Shown piece after piece: positions 55,502 to 64,000 of a stretch of 64,000 bases of DNA. The translations under genes and the position numbers were made by a program. This DNA comes from Arthrobacter sp. 9AX. Its GTDB lineage: Bacteria; Actinomycetota; Actinomycetes; Actinomycetales; Micrococcaceae. The DNA is taken from NCBI RefSeq assembly GCF_902506095.1, contig NZ_LR733293.1, positions 1-64,000 of the forward strand. The letters are read 5' to 3'. Position 1 is the stretch's first letter; the number at the start of each line of letters is the position of its first letter. The notes below the pieces were generated by a model that saw nothing but the letters and a program-made list of their open reading frames with translations, was not told where the DNA came from and searched no databases.

Positions 55502-55951
55502 TCAGTCCTGCAGCGACGCGTTAATTTGTCCGATGACGGGAAGGGCCGCCGCCAGGGCCTGCCGGTCCTGCTCGCTCAGGGAGCTGAGGATGCCGGCCAT
55601 CACGGCGTTGCGCCGGGCGTTTGCGGAGTCGACGGCGTCGCGGCCTGCGGGGGTGAGCACCACGCGGACGGCGCGGGAATCGTCCGGGTCGGGTTCGCGG
55701 CGGGCCAGGCCGGCCCGTTCGAGTTTGATGATCTGCTCCGTGGCACTGGGCACACGGACACCCAGGTTCCTGGCGATCTCGCCGACCCGCACCCCGCCGT
55801 CCAGCAGCATCTTCAGGGTGCTAAGCTGGGCGGCGCTGAGTTCGCCCTCGGCATCGAGCCGGCGCACCAGGTACACACTGTGACGAAGGGCCTCGCGGAA
55901 GTCTCCGGCAAGCTCCCGGAGTTCTTCCTCATCGCTTTTCCTGTTCATCAT
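55502..55951 (-). CDS. MarR-family regulator
   Basis: About 149 residues from ATG 55951; 55966 is also open. LSAAQLSTLKMLLDGGVRVGEIARNLGVRVPSATEQIIKLERAGLARREPDPDDSRAVRVVLTPAGRDAV is a complete MarR winged helix with the DDSR wing. Two near-identical TTAGG...CCTAA dyads lie over its promoter and start codon. It precedes the exporter gene on the same strand, forming a regulator-exporter pair. Confidence 0.9.
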   Translation of the reverse strand: MMNRKSDEEELRELAGDFREALRHSVYLVRRLDAEGELSAAQLSTLKMLLDGGVRVGEIARNLGVRVPSATEQIIKLERAGLARREPDPDDSRAVRVVLTPAGRDAVDSANARRNAVMAGILSSLSEQDRQALAAALPVIGQINASLQD

Positions 55952-55979
55952 TAGGTAACCTAACATTTAGGCTACCTAA
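55951..55979. promoter_or_regulatory. Two MarR-type operators overlapping promoter and start
   Basis: TTAGGTAACCTAA (55951-55963, perfect) and TTAGGCTACCTAA (55967-55979, one central mismatch), centres 16 bases apart. A minus-strand TTGACC (55986-55981), 17-base spacer, TTAGGT pair would start transcription at the ATG, so the first operator covers the -10 and the start codon. Their TTAGG halves also resemble DtxR half-sites. Confidence 0.7.
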
Positions 55980-56021
55980 CGGTCAAGGCGCAGGGCATCA
56001 GCTTCATGCCTTCGGGACGGG

Positions 56022-56783
56022 TCAGGCGAAGTAGACGCCGATCCGGTTGCCGTCGATGTCCTCGATGCGGATGTCGATATCGTAGACGTCGCGGAGCATG
56101 GCCTGCTGCATGATCTGCCGGGGGCTGCCCTGGTGGACCAGCCGCCCGTCCTTCATGGCCAGGATGGTGTCCGAGTAACAGGACGCGAAGTTGATGTCGT
56201 GGACTACCAGGACGATGGTTTTGCCGAACTCGTCAGCGAGCCGGCGCAGGAGCCGCATCATCTCCACCGAGTGCTTCATGTCCAGGTTGTTGAGCGGTTC
56301 GTCCAGGAGCAGGTATCGGGTGTCCTGGGCCAGCACCATGGCGATGAAGGCCCGCTGCCGCTGGCCGCCCGAAAGCTCGTCCACAAACCTGTCCGCCATG
56401 GGGGTCAGGTCGAGGTGGGCGATGGCCTCCTCCACCTTGGCGAGGTCCTCCACCGTCGGCCGCCCGCCCGAGTGCGGAAACCGGCCGAAGGCCACGAGGT
56501 CCCGCACCGTGAGCCGCATGGTCAGGTGGTTTTCCTGCCGCAGGATCGCCATGGTCCTGGCCAGTTCCCGGCTGTCAGTGGCGGCGATGTCCAGGCCCGC
56601 CACGGAGACCGCCCCTGCCTCCAACGGCTGCAACCGGCTGATCAGCGAGAGCAAAGTGGACTTGCCCGCCCCGTTGGGACCGATGATGGACGTGATGCCG
56701 CCCTCGGGGATGACACAGCTGACATCGTCCAGGACCGGCTGGCCGCCGTAGCTCTTGGAGACATTCCGGACCGCGATGGTCAT
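56022..56783 (-). CDS. Iron-siderophore ABC transporter, ATP-binding protein (second operon)
   Basis: 253 residues from ATG 56783, which overlaps the permease stop by four bases. Walker A GPNGAGKST near residues 36-44, ILRQENHLTMRLTVRDLVAFGRFPHS, signature LSGGQRQRAF, Walker B YLLLDEPLNNLD and switch VVHDIN. The spacing LNNLDMKHSVEMM is typical of the YclP/CeuD petrobactin-type ATPases. Last gene of the operon. Confidence 0.94.
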   Translation of the reverse strand: MTIAVRNVSKSYGGQPVLDDVSCVIPEGGITSIIGPNGAGKSTLLSLISRLQPLEAGAVSVAGLDIAATDSRELARTMAILRQENHLTMRLTVRDLVAFGRFPHSGGRPTVEDLAKVEEAIAHLDLTPMADRFVDELSGGQRQRAFIAMVLAQDTRYLLLDEPLNNLDMKHSVEMMRLLRRLADEFGKTIVLVVHDINFASCYSDTILAMKDGRLVHQGSPRQIMQQAMLRDVYDIDIRIEDIDGNRIGVYFA

Positions 56784-57829
56784 TTCAGCGCGCCTTTCAG
56801 GAGGAGGTAGAGGAACAGGATGCCGCCCGTGAACTCGATGACCACGCTCAAGGCCGTGCCGAAGCCGAACACCTTTTCCAGGAGCAGCTGGCCGCCCACC
56901 AGGGCAACGGCGCCGATCAACACCACGATGGGCAGCAGCCAGGCATGACTGAAACCGCGGCACAGCTGGTAACCCAGGCTCACCACCAGCAGCCCGAAGA
57001 AGGTCACGGGGCCCACCAGCGCGGTGGAGACGGCCACCAGCAGCGAACACCCCAGCAGCACCCTCATCACCACCTTCCGGTGGTCCACGCCCACGTTGAT
57101 GGCGACATCACGTCCCAGCGCCAGCACATCCAGCGTGTGCCGGGCCCGCCACACCACGGCACAGACCGCGGCGATGATCACGGCGGAGACCCCGAGCAGG
57201 GCTGGGTCCACGTTGTTGAAGCTCGCGAAGAACAGATCCTGCAGGATGATGAATTCGCTGGGTTCCATCAGCCGCTGCAGCAGCGAGGACAGGCCGCGGA
57301 ACAGGCTGCCCAGGATGACGCCCACCAGCAGGAGCAGGTGCAGGGAGCGGGCCGCGCCGGTGAACATCCAGCGGTACAACAGTGCGCTGAACGCCACCAT
57401 CAGCAGCACCTCGGCGCCGAACTGGAGCGTGGGCGGGGCGGCCACCACGGCGGCGCCGCCGAGGGTGAATGCCATGACCGTCTGCACCAGGATGTACAGC
57501 GAGTCGAAACCCATGATGGAGGGGGTGAGGATCCGGTTGGCGGTGACCGTCTGGAACAGGAGGGTTGAGACGCCCACAGCTATGGCCACCAGCAGCATGG
57601 CGGCCACCTTGAAAGCACGGCGCGGCAGGATGTAGCCCACGTTGCCTTTGAGCTCGAAGAACAGGAAGAAGCAGACGACGGCGGCCGTCACCGCGAGCAG
57701 GATGCCCGCCACCAGGCGCGGCGAGGCGTTGCGGGCGGCGGCCTTGAGCCTCCCCACGCCTCCTGCGGCCGGAGCCGGCGCGGTAAGCGGTTCCTTCACC
57801 GGCGGCTGGACCGTTGGGCTTTCAGGCAT
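56780..57829 (-). CDS. FecCD-family permease (second operon)
   Basis: 349 residues, about nine helices after a ~30-residue polar N-terminus. LLFQTVTANRILTPSIMGFDSLYILVQTV and GPVTFFGLLVVSLGYQLCRGFSHA are the marks of YclO/CeuC-type permeases. It overlaps its partner permease by eight bases and the ATPase by four, so translation is coupled. Confidence 0.93.
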   Translation of the reverse strand: MPESPTVQPPVKEPLTAPAPAAGGVGRLKAAARNASPRLVAGILLAVTAAVVCFFLFFELKGNVGYILPRRAFKVAAMLLVAIAVGVSTLLFQTVTANRILTPSIMGFDSLYILVQTVMAFTLGGAAVVAAPPTLQFGAEVLLMVAFSALLYRWMFTGAARSLHLLLLVGVILGSLFRGLSSLLQRLMEPSEFIILQDLFFASFNNVDPALLGVSAVIIAAVCAVVWRARHTLDVLALGRDVAINVGVDHRKVVMRVLLGCSLLVAVSTALVGPVTFFGLLVVSLGYQLCRGFSHAWLLPIVVLIGAVALVGGQLLLEKVFGFGTALSVVIEFTGGILFLYLLLKGALK

Positions 57830-58829
57830 TGCGCTTCCTCAGGATCAGGACGAGGAAGAGAACGGCGCCGAGCACGGACATCACCATGCCCACGGGGACC
57901 TCGTAGGGGTAGCGGATGGTGCGGCCGATGATGTCGCAGACCAGCACGAACGCGGCACCGAACAGAGCGGTCCACGGGACGGCGCGGCGGAGGTTGTCCC
58001 CAAAGATGAGGGACACGATGTTGGGAACCACCAGCCCCAGGAAGGGCACAGCGCCCACAGTGGTGACCACAACGGCCGAGATCAGTGAGACGATGACCAG
58101 CCCCAGCCGCATGGTCCGGCCATAGTTCAGGCCAAGGTTGGTGGTGAAGTCCTGGCCCATTCCGGCTACGGTGAAACGGTCTGCGGCGAGCATGCTCAGC
58201 AGCATAAGGACGGCGACGATCCAGAGCAGCTCATACCGGCCCCGCAGCACGCCGGAGAAGTCGCCGATCATCCAGTTGCTCAGGGTCTGGAGCAGGTCGT
58301 AGCGGTAGGCGAAGAACGTGGTGACGGCCGCGATGACCCCGCCCAGCATGATGCCCACCAGCGGGATAAGGAGGGTGTTCCGGGCAGGGAGGCGGCGCAG
58401 GATGGCCAGGAACAGGGCAGTTCCCAGCAGCGCGAAGCCGCTGGCCACCAGCATCTTGGCGGGAACCGGGGCCTGCGGGGCAAAGACCGTGACCACCAGG
58501 ATTCCCAGGGTGGCCGCCTCCACGGTACCTACGGTGGACGGCTCCACGAAGCGGTTCCGGGCCATCAGCTGCATGATAAGGCCGGCCACGGCCACGGCCA
58601 TCCCGGCGAGCAGCACAGCGAGCGTGCGCGGGACGCGGGAGATCCAGAAGACCTCCGCCGTGGCCTGGTCACCGGACAACAGGTCCGGCAGGGAAACATC
58701 GCTGACGCCAACGAACATGCTGGCTGCGGCGAGGGCAAGGACGGCAACTGCGGCCGCAGCCAGGCCTGCACTGTGGCGGGCCTGGCTCCGGGTTGCCGGC
58801 GCGGGCGGGCGCACGGCGGTGGCGGTCAT
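57822..58829 (-). CDS. FecCD-family permease (second operon)
   Basis: 335 residues, YclN/CeuB-type. WISRVPRTLAVLLAGMAVAVAGLIMQLMARNRFVEPSTVGTVEAATLG is the conserved first half, and GAVPFLGLVVPNIVSLIFGDNLRR the coupling-loop region. It follows the lipoprotein gene by 21 bases. Confidence 0.93.
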   Translation of the reverse strand: MTATAVRPPAPATRSQARHSAGLAAAAVAVLALAAASMFVGVSDVSLPDLLSGDQATAEVFWISRVPRTLAVLLAGMAVAVAGLIMQLMARNRFVEPSTVGTVEAATLGILVVTVFAPQAPVPAKMLVASGFALLGTALFLAILRRLPARNTLLIPLVGIMLGGVIAAVTTFFAYRYDLLQTLSNWMIGDFSGVLRGRYELLWIVAVLMLLSMLAADRFTVAGMGQDFTTNLGLNYGRTMRLGLVIVSLISAVVVTTVGAVPFLGLVVPNIVSLIFGDNLRRAVPWTALFGAAFVLVCDIIGRTIRYPYEVPVGMVMSVLGAVLFLVLILRKRNA

Positions 58830-58850
58830 GGGGGTTTGGAGCCCGGCGCG

Positions 58851-59798
58851 TTACGCCACGGAGGCGGCGACTGCGTCCACCATCGCCTTGACGTTGTTCA
58901 GGCCGTAGCCCACGACATACCAGCCGGCGGGGTCAAGGTTGATGACCTTGTTGTTCTTGGCGGCATTGGTGGACTTGACCAGTTCATTGTCCAGGATCGG
59001 GTTGGCCGCCGAGGCATCCGCGCCGGTGGCGGTGTCGCGGTTGATGACGTAGAGGAGGTCCGGGTTGGCCTGCCTGATGTATTCGAAGGAGATGGCCTCG
59101 CCGTGGCTGCCGTCAACCTTGACATCGGCGGCGGTGGGGACGCCCAGGACGTCGTGGATGATCCCGAAGCGGGAACCTGCGCCGTAGGCGGTCACTTCAC
59201 CGCCGGAGGTCAGGACGATCAGGCCCTTGCCGGCGGTGGCCGCCTTGGCCTTGGTGTCAGAGACGATGGCCTCGACTGCCGCGAGCTGATCTTCCACTTC
59301 CGCCGACTTGTTGAAGATGGTCCCAAGCTTTTCAGCCTGGGCCTTGAAGCTTTCCATCGGCTGGGCTGCATCAATGGACAGGTCGATGGTGGGTGCGATC
59401 TTGCTCAGTTCCCCGTAGGCGCCCGCGGTGCGGCCGGAAATGATGATGAGGTCCGGGTCGCCCGCGCTGACGGCTTCGAAGTCCGGCTCTTTCAGTGAAC
59501 CGATTTTGGCGTACTTGACGTCCGAGTACTTTGCCAGCGCTTCAGGGTAGGCAGCTTCCGGCACACCTGCAGGCTCAACACCGAGCGCGTCGAGGGTGTC
59601 CAGGACACCAAGGTCGAAGGTGAAGACCTTGTCCGGGTTGACGGGCACGTTGGCGGTGCTGCCTTGCGCGTGCTCCACGGTGATGGTCGGGGATTCTTCA
59701 GCCGAAGTGGCCGTCGCGCTTCCTCCGCAGGCAGTGACGGTCAACAGCGCCGCTCCCGCAGCCAGTGCCCCCAGGTAGCTCGAAAGCTTCTTCTTCAC
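58851..59798 (-). CDS. Iron-siderophore substrate-binding lipoprotein (second operon)
   Basis: 315 residues. Signal peptide with the lipobox TAC at about residues 22-24 (MKKKLSSYLGALAAG...). The mature domain with NPDKVFTFDLGVLDTLDALGV, YAKIGSLKEPDFEAVSAGDPDLIIISGRT and LSKIAPTIDLSID matches YclQ/FpuA/CeuE-type binding proteins, which often take catecholate or mixed siderophores. A DtxR box lies about 65-80 bases upstream. Clearly different in sequence from the lipoprotein at 11307-12398. Confidence 0.93.
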   Translation of the reverse strand: MKKKLSSYLGALAAGAALLTVTACGGSATATSAEESPTITVEHAQGSTANVPVNPDKVFTFDLGVLDTLDALGVEPAGVPEAAYPEALAKYSDVKYAKIGSLKEPDFEAVSAGDPDLIIISGRTAGAYGELSKIAPTIDLSIDAAQPMESFKAQAEKLGTIFNKSAEVEDQLAAVEAIVSDTKAKAATAGKGLIVLTSGGEVTAYGAGSRFGIIHDVLGVPTAADVKVDGSHGEAISFEYIRQANPDLLYVINRDTATGADASAANPILDNELVKSTNAAKNNKVINLDPAGWYVVGYGLNNVKAMVDAVAASVA

Positions 59799-59860
59799 GG
59801 TTTCTCTCCAGTCGGCTAATACGTCACATCTTCGTTGCCTAATAGCCCAGAGCCTATAAG

Positions 59861-59879
59861 TAAGGGAAGGCTAACTTCA
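59861..59879 (-). promoter_or_regulatory. DtxR/IdeR iron box of second siderophore operon
   Basis: TAAGGGAAGGCTAACTTCA (plus strand) matches the DtxR consensus at about 14 of 19 positions on the minus strand, with intact TTAGCCT core. It is 63 bases upstream of the lipoprotein start and shares the AAGTAAG...GGCTA context with the box at 12431. Confidence 0.75.
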
Positions 59880-59926
59880 AAATGAAAGCCCCCGCATTCC
59901 TTCATAAGTGGGAGAGATCACACAGA

Positions 59927-59961
59927 ACGACGCCGGCACTCAAGAGGAATGCCGGCGTCGT
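59927..59961 (-). terminator. Terminator after mtlD
   Basis: Perfect 12-bp stem (59927-59938 with 59950-59961) with an 11-base loop, about 20 bases past the mtlD stop on the minus strand. No long T-run follows. Confidence 0.7.
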
Positions 59962-59978
59962 CCTTGCGGAAGGGTTGG

Positions 59979-61142
59979 TCAGGCGGGAGTCCGGGCCACC
60001 TCGGCCTGGCGTTCTTCCACCAGCGTGGCGACCGCGTTGAACAGCGGGTGCTCCCGCTCCAGGCCCGTGATTTTCGCGGTGGCGTCGGCAGGGCTGCTGG
60101 ATGCCAGGATGCCAGCCAGTTCAATTGCTTCGGCGTCGGCGGGATCGTTGAAGCGCAGGGCAGCGGCGATGGCGCCGAGCAGCGCCTCCGGTACCACTCC
60201 GCGTTCAGCGAGTTCGGCAGCGGGGCCGATGAACCGCTCGTGCCGACCCAGCTTCCGCAGCGGCGCACGGCCCACGCGGGTCACGGTGTCCGGCAGGTAT
60301 GGATTGGAGAAGCGGACCAGGATTTTCTGGACGTAGGCCTCCTGCTCGTCGTTGCTGAAGCCGTGCTTGCGGACCAGGAGCTGTTTGGTCTCCTCGAGCA
60401 CCGCCCGGACGTCCTCGGCAACATCCTGGTCCGCCATGGCGTCCGAGATCTTCGCCATGCCTGTCTCGAAGCCGAAGTAGGCGGCCGAGGCGTGGCCGGT
60501 GTTCACCGTAAACAGCTTCCGCTCAATATAGGGAGAGAGGTCGTCCACGAAGGTGGCACCGGGAATCACGGGGGCCGAGTCGCCGAAGGCCTTCCGGTCG
60601 ATGACCCACTCGTAGAAGGATTCCACGGTGACGTCCAGGCCCTGGCCGGCTTCCTGGTTGGGCACGATCCGGTCCACAGCCGTGTTGGCGAACACCGCTT
60701 TGCCGTCCAGCGCCCCGGCGGCGGCCCCCGGCTGGGAGGCCACCTCTTTGGCCAGGATGTCCGTGGCGTTGATGGCGTTCTCGCACGCCATCACCTGCAA
60801 CGGCGCGAGGCCGGGCGCCCTGGCCACGATGCCCTTGGCGATCACCGGGGCCACGAACTTGAGGATGTGCGGCCCCACGGCGGTGGTCACGATGTCCGCC
60901 GTCGCGATTTCCGCGATGAGCTCAGCTTCCTGAGTATTGGAGTTCAACGCCCGGAAGTTGTCCACGGCCCGCACGGCCGGGTTTTCGCCCACCTCATGTA
61001 CGGCGTAGCTGTCTGCAGCCGAGAGCTGGTTGATGAGCTCCTCGGCGACGTCGGCGAACACCACCTCATAGCCTGCGTCGTGCAGGAGCAGGCCCACGAA
61101 GCCGCGCCCGATGTTTCCGGCCCCGAAATGTACTGCCTTCAC
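59979..61142 (-). CDS. mtlD: Mannitol-1-phosphate 5-dehydrogenase
   Basis: 387 residues. Oxidises mannitol-1-phosphate to fructose-6-phosphate with NAD. HFGAGNIGRGFVG (residues ~5-17) binds NAD, MACENAINATDIL near 118-130 and FVDDLSPYIERKLFTVNTGHASAAYFG near 210-236 hold the catalytic Lys and His region. Length matches the family. The GTG start shares one base with the mtlA stop (TAGTG). Confidence 0.96.
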   Translation of the reverse strand: MKAVHFGAGNIGRGFVGLLLHDAGYEVVFADVAEELINQLSAADSYAVHEVGENPAVRAVDNFRALNSNTQEAELIAEIATADIVTTAVGPHILKFVAPVIAKGIVARAPGLAPLQVMACENAINATDILAKEVASQPGAAAGALDGKAVFANTAVDRIVPNQEAGQGLDVTVESFYEWVIDRKAFGDSAPVIPGATFVDDLSPYIERKLFTVNTGHASAAYFGFETGMAKISDAMADQDVAEDVRAVLEETKQLLVRKHGFSNDEQEAYVQKILVRFSNPYLPDTVTRVGRAPLRKLGRHERFIGPAAELAERGVVPEALLGAIAAALRFNDPADAEAIELAGILASSSPADATAKITGLEREHPLFNAVATLVEERQAEVARTPA

Positions 61143-63217
61143 TATGCGTTGACCTTTCCGAAGAGCTCCAGGATTTCGTCCTCGGACGTTGCGGCCTCCA
61201 GCCGGGCCACCTGCTCCTTGTTGGTGAACACCTTCGCGATGGAGGACAGGATATGCAGGTGCTCGTTGTTGACGCCGGCGACGCCCACCACGAACTTGAC
61301 CTGCTTGCCGTTCCAGTCGATGCCTTCCGGATAGCGGATCACGGACACCGCGGACTTGCGGATGTGGTCCTTGGCCGCGTTGGTTCCGTGCGGGATGGCC
61401 AGGAAGCTGCCCATGTAGGTGGACACGGACTGTTCGCGCTCATGCATGGCCCGGACGTAGTCCTCGTCCACGGCACCGCGGGCCAGCAGGAGCTGCCCGG
61501 CTTCGTCGATGGCGGCGTCACGGGTGGTGGCAGAACCGTTGAGCACCACGCTTTCGCGCGCCAGGATCTCACCCGTGCCCGCCTCTGGGGCTTCGGATTC
61601 AGAGCGTCCGACGGCGGTGCCCGCGGCTGCAGTTCCGGCCGCGGCAGCCGTTGCCGGCCCTGAGGCGGAGGCTCCGCCGGGAGTTCCCGCTCCGGCGTCC
61701 GGGCCCTCGGTTGCCGTGCTGCCCTCGGTGTTGCTTTCCCGGACCAGCTCGACGATTTCGTCGTACCGGGGGCTGTTCATGAAGTTGTCCACTGAATAGT
61801 GCACGGCACTGGACGTGGCGGGCTTTGCACGTTCGGTGAGGTCCTGGTGGGTGACCACAACGTCGTACGTGTCGTTAAGGTTGGCGATGGAGGCATTGGT
61901 GACCTTGACGTCCGGGAACCCGGCAGCCTTGATCTTGTTGCGCAGCACCGAGGCGCCCATGGCACTGGAGCCCATGCCGGCGTCGCACGCGAACACGATG
62001 TTGCGCACCGGGCCGGCGAGGACACCCACTCCGCCTGCGCCGGCAGCTGCGCCGGCACCGGTGAGGGTGGAAGCGACAGTGCTCTTCTTTCCCTTCATCT
62101 GCTCCATGCGGGAGGTGGCGTCATTCAGGTCCACCTCATCGCTGTGCTTCGTGGTCTTCATGATGACCGAGGCCACCAGGAAAGAAACGGCAGTTGCGAG
62201 CAGGACCGCCAGGATCACGCCGAGGTAGCTGTCCCTGGAGGTCTGGGCCAGCACCGCGAAGATGGAACCGGGGGCGGACGGCGCCACCAGGCCGGAGTTG
62301 GTGATGGCCAGGGTGGCGATACCGGTCATGCCGCCGGCGATCGTGGCCAGGATGAGCAGCGGGCGCATCAGGACATACGGGAAGTAGATCTCGTGGATGC
62401 CGCCCAGGAAGTGGATGATGGCCGCCCCAGGCGCCGAGGCCTTGGCTGCCCCTTTCCCGAAGAACATGTAGGCGAGCAGAAGGCCGAGCCCCGGGCCGGG
62501 GTTGGCTTCGAGCAGGAACAGGATGGATTTGCCCTGTTCGAGGGACTGCTGGATGCCCAGCGGGGTGAGCACGCCGTGGTTGATGGCGTTGTTCAGGAAG
62601 AGGACCTTGGCCGGCTCAATGAAGATGCTGGTGAGCGGGAGCAGGCCGTTGTTGACCAGGAACTGGACCACGTTGCCGGCGCCGGTGCTGAAGGCCGAAA
62701 CCAGCGGGGCGATCCCGTAGAAGCCAAGCAGCGCCAGCACGGCACCCCAAATGCCCGCCGAGAAGTTGTTGACCAGCATCTCGAATCCGGGGCGGATCTT
62801 GCCGTCCCAGATCGAGTCGATCTTCTTCATGGTCCAGCCGCCCAGCGGGCCCATGATCATTGCACCGATGAACATGGGAATGCCGGCGCCGATAATGACA
62901 CCCATGGTGCCGATGGCGCCGACGACGCCGCCGCGGACGTCGTAGACCATCCGGCCGCCGGTGTAGGCGATCAGGAGCGGCAGCAGGTAGGTGATCATTG
63001 GCCCCACCAGGCCGGTGTTGGGCTGGCCGTTTGTCTCGCCGAAGCCGCCCAGTTCGGGGACGGGGATCCAGCCCTTCTCGATGAAGAGGGCCGTAATCAG
63101 GCCCCAGGCAATAAAGGCCCCGATGTTGGGCATGATCATTCCGGACAGGAAGGTCCCGAACTTTTGGACGTGCACACGCGCGCTGGTGCGGGGTTTTGCA
63201 ACTGTCTCTGTTGCCAT
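61142..63217 (-). CDS. mtlA: Mannitol PTS transporter, fused IICBA
   Basis: 691 residues, all three PTS domains in one chain. IIC (1-~345) has about six to eight helices and LGGIHEIYFPYVLM, the conserved GI-E motif. IIB has VFACDAGMGSSAMGAS with the phospho-Cys near residue 410. A Gly/Ala/Ser linker (about 500-545) joins IIA, which has AIPHGTNAAK with the phospho-His near residue 610. It imports mannitol and phosphorylates it; the product feeds mtlD. General EI and HPr genes are not in the window. Confidence 0.96.
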   Translation of the reverse strand: MATETVAKPRTSARVHVQKFGTFLSGMIMPNIGAFIAWGLITALFIEKGWIPVPELGGFGETNGQPNTGLVGPMITYLLPLLIAYTGGRMVYDVRGGVVGAIGTMGVIIGAGIPMFIGAMIMGPLGGWTMKKIDSIWDGKIRPGFEMLVNNFSAGIWGAVLALLGFYGIAPLVSAFSTGAGNVVQFLVNNGLLPLTSIFIEPAKVLFLNNAINHGVLTPLGIQQSLEQGKSILFLLEANPGPGLGLLLAYMFFGKGAAKASAPGAAIIHFLGGIHEIYFPYVLMRPLLILATIAGGMTGIATLAITNSGLVAPSAPGSIFAVLAQTSRDSYLGVILAVLLATAVSFLVASVIMKTTKHSDEVDLNDATSRMEQMKGKKSTVASTLTGAGAAAGAGGVGVLAGPVRNIVFACDAGMGSSAMGASVLRNKIKAAGFPDVKVTNASIANLNDTYDVVVTHQDLTERAKPATSSAVHYSVDNFMNSPRYDEIVELVRESNTEGSTATEGPDAGAGTPGGASASGPATAAAAGTAAAGTAVGRSESEAPEAGTGEILARESVVLNGSATTRDAAIDEAGQLLLARGAVDEDYVRAMHEREQSVSTYMGSFLAIPHGTNAAKDHIRKSAVSVIRYPEGIDWNGKQVKFVVGVAGVNNEHLHILSSIAKVFTNKEQVARLEAATSEDEILELFGKVNA

Positions 63218-63272
63218 GTGATTTCCTAACCGTCATTCCTGCGGCTCCGCAGGATGGTCCGATACTTACGAC

Positions 63273-63292
63273 GACGTTCTACTGGACGTTCT
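63273..63292. promoter_or_regulatory. Direct repeat upstream of mtlA
   Basis: Two copies of GACGTTCT (63273-63280 and 63285-63292), 12 bases apart, in the short gap between the TetR stop and mtlA. Possible regulator binding site; weak evidence. Confidence 0.35.
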
Positions 63293-63298
63293 GGCGCT

Positions 63299-64000
63299 TT
63301 AGCCCGCCGGGCTGGTGGAGATGCGGTGAAGCCATTCGAGGAAGAGCTTGAGCTCCGAGCTGGAGAGCTGGTCTGAGTGCGAGGCCTGAAGTGCGGCGTT
63401 CAGGGCAATCGCTGCCACCACCACCGATGACTTTCCGGTGTCTCCCGGGGCCGCGCCATTGGCGGGCTCGGCGGACACCGCAAAAATCATGGCGTCCCGG
63501 GTCATGGTGGACAGTTCGAGGTTCCGGTCGGAAGCGGGCTCCGCAATCAGCATCAGCGTCACGCCCACGTTGGCGGCCAGGATGGACCTGGCTGCTTCCC
63601 GGGGCTGGACGTTCAGTTGGCCCGCTACCGCTGCTTTGTTCAGCATCTCCTCCATCAGCGCCTCGGCATCGGCCACGATGGCGGGGCGGCTTTCCGGGCG
63701 GATGTTGCCGAACATCACCAGGTACAGCTCCGGCTGGTTGAGGCCGAACTGCACGTGGTTGTCCCACATTCTCCGGATATCCTCAAGCGGCTGTCCGGAC
63801 GGGGCGAAATCCCTTTCGCCCGCAACATACTCTTCAAACCCTGCGGCGACGACGGCGTCGAACAGACCTTCCTTGTCACCGAAGTGGTGGTAAAGCGTGG
63901 GAGCCGATACCCCGGCCCGCTGCGTGATCTGGCGCGTGGAGACCGGCGAGCCCGCAGAGTTTGCCAGCAATTCCGCCGCTGCACGGAGCAGCCGCATTTT
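63299..64000 (-). CDS. TetR-family regulator of mannitol operon (partial)
   Basis: At least 232 residues; the visible start M at 63997 lies inside the usual HTH lead-in (RLLRAAAELLANSAGSPVSTRQITQRAGVSAPTLYHHFGDKEGLF), so the true N-terminus is probably past the right edge. The helical ligand domain is complete and ends SPAG. It sits directly upstream of mtlA on the same strand and probably controls mtlAD. TetR control of a mannitol PTS differs from the MtlR of Bacillus. Confidence 0.85.
   Translation of the reverse strand, partial: KMRLLRAAAELLANSAGSPVSTRQITQRAGVSAPTLYHHFGDKEGLFDAVVAAGFEEYVAGERDFAPSGQPLEDIRRMWDNHVQFGLNQPELYLVMFGNIRPESRPAIVADAEALMEEMLNKAAVAGQLNVQPREAARSILAANVGVTLMLIAEPASDRNLELSTMTRDAMIFAVSAEPANGAAPGDTGKSSVVVAAIALNAALQASHSDQLSSSELKLFLEWLHRISTSPAG

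Noticed and set aside
61799..63229. 476-codon plus-strand frame within mtlA
   Set aside because: Antisense shadow of a fully recognisable PTS IICBA gene.

Overview
The window is 64 kb of high-GC DNA, densely packed with genes on both strands. The gene content points to a Micrococcaceae actinobacterium of the Arthrobacter / Pseudarthrobacter type. The evidence is an actinobacterial rRNA leader with a boxA element at the left edge, cysteine-free S14 and L33 with a one-cysteine L28, DtxR/IdeR-type iron boxes, several probably leaderless GTG/ATG starts, and relatives of LtrA, the YchJ family and 673-residue acyl-CoA dehydrogenases. This is inference from sequence; no database search was run. I saw no tRNA, CRISPR array, insertion sequence or phage gene.

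Layout. 1-211: leader and promoter of an rRNA operon that runs leftward out of the window. 621-1332: rpmB-rpmG-rpsN (minus). 1661-4573: a flavin electron-transfer operon made of a ferric-reductase-like membrane oxidoreductase, an FMN-binding surface protein and the ApbE flavin transferase. 4554-7078: two paralogous SGNH hydrolases around a MarR regulator and a YciI-like protein. 7227-12398: an iron-siderophore import operon behind a DtxR box. 12601-18388: a jetABC (MksFEB-type) condensin operon, i.e. a Wadjet locus with no jetD beside it. 18618-29138: assorted metabolic and membrane genes (acyl-CoA dehydrogenase, aldo/keto reductase, NmrA-type reductase, sulfite-oxidase-like protein, S4 RNA-binding protein, GIY-YIG-like and uracil-glycosylase-like proteins, squalene-cyclase-like protein). 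29148-30767: a hipBA toxin-antitoxin module whose antitoxin has no normal start codon. 30831-35627: an asparagine/aspartate catabolic cluster (GntR regulator, asparaginase, aspartase, permease). 35717-42145: gamma-glutamyltransferase, a GNAT-AAA+ fusion, LtrA, an HD protein, a small HTH regulator with twin operators, and gluQ. 42440-45825: two Lrp-type regulators, a gene remnant, a LysE-type exporter with an apparent frameshift, and unknowns. 45867-55966: DUF456, malic enzyme, TetR, a frameshifted MFS gene, RraA, three more MFS transporters and a MarR regulator. 56022-59798: a second DtxR-boxed siderophore importer. 59979-64000: mannitol PTS operon with a TetR regulator cut by the right edge.

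How it works together. The two iron importers carry similar DtxR-like boxes and probably respond to the same iron signal, but no siderophore biosynthesis genes are present, so they may take up foreign siderophores or ones made elsewhere in the genome. The asparagine cluster forms a complete route from asparagine to fumarate plus uptake. The mannitol operon has transport with phosphorylation (mtlA) and oxidation (mtlD).

The most interesting points are the Wadjet-type operon without its nuclease gene, the hipB near-cognate start flanked by two identical operator-like repeats, the flavinylation operon, the acetyltransferase-AAA+ fusion, several perfect operator dyads that overlap promoters or leaderless starts, and two transporter genes with apparent single-site frameshifts.
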